Origin: SOJZ01 sp964556565
GTDB taxonomy: Archaea; Thermoproteota; Bathyarchaeia; Bathyarchaeales; Bathyarchaeaceae
Assembly (NCBI GenBank): GCA_964556565.1
Contig: CAZKWF010000024.1
Location: forward strand, 1 to 27,104
Length of the DNA stretch: 27,104 nucleotides
Direction: 5' to 3'
In this document: positions 24,551 to 27,104 of the stretch, piece after piece
How the letters are laid out: every line of letters starts with the position of its first letter
How positions within the stretch are numbered: position 1 is the first letter of the stretch
The notes under the pieces: generated by a model
The model's input: the letters and a program-made list of their open reading frames with translations, nothing else
What the model was told of the DNA's origin: nothing
The model's database searches: none
Program-made: the position numbers and the translations under genes

Positions 24551-25336
24551 TCACCCTACAACTTGAAAAACCGGGTAATCCTCCTTGAAGCCAACTACAT
24601 TAACGGACCCTTCATTTTTCAACTGCATTAGGCAGTCGAAAATCTCTCTGTGTTCGATTCCCAGTTTTTCTGAAAGATCGGCAACTGAAAGCGGCGTGTC
24701 TTTGATCACCCTTATAATTAGGAATTTCAGATATTTTGTATCTACAACCTCGCTGACTATCTTCGTTAAGTGATCGGGATCGAGTTTCTCTCCGTAAACA
24801 TTTCCTTCGTCTAAAAGTGTTTTCTCTTTGCCTATCATCCATCTCACGGTGAAGTCTAGGAACTCATCTTCAGCCGCAGATATCTTATCCATGGTAGGAA
24901 CGTCGTCTATGACTTCCTTGGAAATAGGCCCGAGGTTCTTCAGTTCCTCAGTAAACTCGGTAACAGTCTCCGCAAAAAGCTTTCCTTCTGATGCAGAGAT
25001 CCATTTGTATTTGAATCGTTGTACGGGAATCTTGCTTTTTTCAATAGCCCTCTCAACGTATTTCATCTTGTGTTGCGCCTCGATGTTACCTGATATATAG
25101 TGGCAGTCTCCTGGGTGACACCCAGCCACTAAAACGCCGTCGGCACCTTCGCGAAATGCCTCAAAAATTAGGGACGGATCAACTCTGCCGCTACACATAA
25201 CCTTGATTATCCTTAGGCTTGTTGGATACTGATACCTTGAGACTCCGGCAAAGTCTGCACCTGCGTAAGAGCACCAGTTGCATAGGAATGCAATTATCAA
25301 GGGTTCAAAATCCTTTTCATGATTCTCTTCTTTCAC
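24551..25336 (-). CDS. mvhD: MvhD-like electron-transfer subunit with C-terminal winged-helix domain
   Basis: Residues 1-135 are an MvhD domain with C19-N-W-C22, V-M-C48-S-G-R-V-D-P and G-C73-H-P-G-D-C78-H-Y, the [2Fe-2S] ligand set. Unlike the 146-residue copy in the first operon, this protein continues to 261 residues. The extension (about 190-261) reads as a winged helix: helix Y-L-K-F-L-I-I-R-V-I, then L-S-V-A-D-L-S-E-K-L-G-I, a recognition-like helix E-I-F-D-C-L-M-Q-L-K and a wing G-S-V-N-V-V-G. The start is GTG, overlapping the preceding hdrA stop by four bases (GTGA), with GGTGG upstream. The donor complex is not visible. The added domain may be a docking or DNA-binding module. Confidence 0.9.
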   Translation of the reverse strand: MKEENHEKDFEPLIIAFLCNWCSYAGADFAGVSRYQYPTSLRIIKVMCSGRVDPSLIFEAFREGADGVLVAGCHPGDCHYISGNIEAQHKMKYVERAIEKSKIPVQRFKYKWISASEGKLFAETVTEFTEELKNLGPISKEVIDDVPTMDKISAAEDEFLDFTVRWMIGKEKTLLDEGNVYGEKLDPDHLTKIVSEVVDTKYLKFLIIRVIKDTPLSVADLSEKLGIEHREIFDCLMQLKNEGSVNVVGFKEDYPVFQVVG

Positions 25337-27104
25337 GAAACCACCCTTGCCGCTCTTATCTGTGATATAAGCTGTTGATCAGTGAAATGTGTAATACTGA
25401 TTGCTTTTTCAGGGCACGACGCGGCACAAACACCACAACCTTTGCATGCTGCCAAAACGACTTCTGCTTTTCCATCGTCACCAATTTCGACAGCATTGAA
25501 TGGGCACAGCAACACACAAAGTTCGCAGCCTACACATTTTTCTTTGTCTGTTATACGACTAACGATCACCTCGCTTTCAATGTAATCTTTTGAGAGGATT
25601 GTGGTAGCTCTTGACGCTGCCGCGCTCGCCTGCGCTATGCTCTCGTATATCATCTTGGGATAGTGGGCGGTTCCGCAAACAAACACCCCATCGGTTGCAA
25701 AATCAACAGGCCTAAGCTTCACGTGGGCCTCCAAGAAGAAGCCGTTTGGGTCCAAAGGCACCTTAAATAGTCTGCTGATTTTTTCGTAATCCTTGTGTGG
25801 AGTTATTGCGCTGCTCAGCACCACATAATCGGGGTGGAGTACCAACTTTTCCTTCAATAGGAGTTCATCAACTGTAACAGATAGATTTTCAGGGTCTATG
25901 ACTGGTTTATGTTTGTCTGTATATCTAATGAAAACTACGCCCATGCTTCGCGCAATGTTGTAAATGGTCTCCCAGATTCCATATGCCCTAACATCTTTGT
26001 ATAGTATATACACGTCCGTTTCCATACTCATTTTCTTAATGTTTATCGCATTCTTTATGGCTTCACTACAGCAAACCCTTGAGCAGTAGGTTCTGCCTTC
26101 ATTTTCTCTTGAACCGACGCATTGGATCATAACAACTGTCTTTGCGTTGAAACGTTTCTCAAGCATCTGTTCCAAGTCTTTTTGGGTGATTATCCTTTCG
26201 TTTTCTCCATAATGGTAGTATCTCGTAGGTACAAGTACGTCGGCTCCAACAGCGATGATGGCGGTTCCGAATTCGATTTCTTTAGAGTCTTTCGGAGTAG
26301 TTATTATCGCTTTGAAGTCGCCCACGTGGCCAGTTACTGCCTCTACTTCTGATTCGAGAAATATCTTTATCCGTGGATTGTTTTTCACTTTTTGAACGAT
26401 TTCTTCTAAGATGTCAGATGTCTTGGTTTCATCTTGGATTTGCCATATGTTCCTGACAAACCCTCCTAGCGTATTATTTTTTTCAACAAGGTACACATCG
26501 AACCCTTGATTTGCAATGTCTAGGCTTGCAGTCATTCCAGATATGCCTCCACCCAGTACCAGCGCCTTTTGGGTAACGGGGATCATTCGTCTTTGGAGTG
26601 GCCTCAACAGTTTTGCCTTGACAACTGCTATTTCTATGAGGTTCTTGGCTTTCTCTGTAGCCTTCTCTTTCTGATTCATGTGCACCCAAGAGCATTGTTC
26701 ACGGATGTTGCAGAATTCAAAGAGGTATGGGTTTAAACCTGCTTCCTTCAAGGTGTTTTGGAAAAGAGGTTCATGAGTTCTGGGGGTGCACGATGCAACT
26801 ACAATTCTGTTCAGTTCTTTTTTTTCTATGACTTCTTTTATTCTTTCCAGTGTTTCTTGTGAGCATGTGTAGAGATTGTCTTCACAGTGAATAACATTCT
26901 CTAGTGTGCTAACGTATTTGACCACTTCAGGGACGTTTACAACTCCTCCAATGTTTATGCCGCAGTTACAGACAAACACACCTATCTTGGGTTCTTCCTT
27001 TATCTGACGTTCACTTGGAAATTCCTTTTCGATAGTTAACTGGTTTCTCGCAGAAGAAAGTAGAGCCTTAGCCTTTGCAGCAGCTCCACATGCCTGTGCT
27101 ACAC
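25333..27104 (-). CDS. hdrA: Large HdrA, probably double-length (5' part beyond window)
   Basis: The frame is open to the right edge, giving 589 complete codons before the stop. Its first residues in the window (V-A-Q-A-C-G-A-A-A-K-A-K-A-L-L-S-S-A-R-N-Q-L) correspond to the end of module one in the neighbouring 1010-residue protein, so the gene very likely encodes the same fused form. What is visible is a complete HdrA module: C-N-C-G-I-N-I-G-G, S-C-T-P-R-T-H-E, N-I-R-E-Q-C-S-W-V-H, the FAD site G-G-G-I-S-G, Q-C-V-G-S-R-E followed by Y-C-S-R-V-C-C, and two C-terminal motifs C-x2-C-x2-C-x3-C-P. An internal ATG at 26979 is not the real start. It overlaps mvhD by four bases and leads the visible part of the minus-strand operon. 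Confidence 0.92.
   Translation of the reverse strand, partial: VAQACGAAAKAKALLSSARNQLTIEKEFPSERQIKEEPKIGVFVCNCGINIGGVVNVPEVVKYVSTLENVIHCEDNLYTCSQETLERIKEVIEKKELNRIVVASCTPRTHEPLFQNTLKEAGLNPYLFEFCNIREQCSWVHMNQKEKATEKAKNLIEIAVVKAKLLRPLQRRMIPVTQKALVLGGGISGMTASLDIANQGFDVYLVEKNNTLGGFVRNIWQIQDETKTSDILEEIVQKVKNNPRIKIFLESEVEAVTGHVGDFKAIITTPKDSKEIEFGTAIIAVGADVLVPTRYYHYGENERIITQKDLEQMLEKRFNAKTVVMIQCVGSRENEGRTYCSRVCCSEAIKNAINIKKMSMETDVYILYKDVRAYGIWETIYNIARSMGVVFIRYTDKHKPVIDPENLSVTVDELLLKEKLVLHPDYVVLSSAITPHKDYEKISRLFKVPLDPNGFFLEAHVKLRPVDFATDGVFVCGTAHYPKMIYESIAQASAAASRATTILSKDYIESEVIVSRITDKEKCVGCELCVLLCPFNAVEIGDDGKAEVVLAACKGCGVCAASCPEKAISITHFTDQQLISQIRAARVVS
25613..25740. repeat. Near-identical patch shared by the two large hdrA genes, copy 2
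   Basis: This is the partner of 21819-21946. The exact 44-base run is 25664-25707. Differences cluster at one spot (about 25653-25663), and most of the remainder is identical even at third codon positions. Confidence 0.8.

Noticed and set aside
1..27104. CRISPR arrays, insertion sequences, integrase or provirus genes
   Set aside because: No regular direct-repeat array, transposase or integrase motif was seen on either strand, although the truncated genes at 13.8-15.9 kb suggest past rearrangement.

Overview
The window looks archaeal. It carries an archaeal family-B DNA polymerase, a coenzyme F420 ligase (CofE), two tandem MoeA proteins, a remnant of Ser-His-Asp type signal peptidase, a remnant of archaeal Elp3, anchored surface proteins and two large heterodisulfide-reductase (Hdr) / MvhD gene sets. 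The combination of many HdrA/MvhD paralogues, F420 and no visible methanogenesis gene suggests a Bathyarchaeia-like or other TACK-group anaerobe. That placement is inference, not a marker-gene result.

Layout. 1-5.3 kb: the 5' part of an FAD oxidoreductase gene and a four-repeat surface protein gene (minus strand), then a plus-strand QueT / ECF S-component / cofE cluster with a structured leader, then a small membrane protein and a 43-residue zinc-ribbon protein (minus). 5.3-9.1 kb: polB and an agmatinase-family gene (minus). 9.4-11.2 kb: a beta-helix plus coiled-coil surface protein and a small membrane protein (plus). 11.2-13.7 kb: two adjacent moeA genes (minus). 13.8-15.9 kb: a decayed stretch with a fragment of an endonuclease IV-like gene, a membrane protein, a signal peptidase fragment lacking its catalytic serine codon, and the C-terminal acetyltransferase part of Elp3. 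15.9-20.8 kb: a tightly overlapping plus-strand operon hdrC-hdrB-short hdrA-hdrD-like-mvhD-short hdrA. 20.9-21.4 kb: an S-component-like membrane protein (minus). 21.5-27.1 kb: a minus-strand operon of fused double hdrA (cut by the window edge), mvhD with a winged-helix tail, and a second fused double hdrA.

How the genes fit together. The two convergent Hdr sets look like soluble flavin-based electron-transfer complexes. HdrA-type subunits carry FAD, MvhD is the usual electron-entry subunit, and HdrB/HdrC/HdrD-type subunits carry the CCG cysteine sites that act on a disulfide or similar acceptor. No hydrogenase, formate dehydrogenase or FrhB-type gene is visible, so the electron donor and acceptor are unknown. 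The first set is unusual in having two half-size HdrA proteins without ferredoxin domains. The second has two double-length HdrA proteins that share a short, nearly identical DNA patch, suggestive of gene conversion. The most testable regulatory signal is upstream of the QueT gene, where a hairpin loop is exactly complementary to the ribosome binding site.
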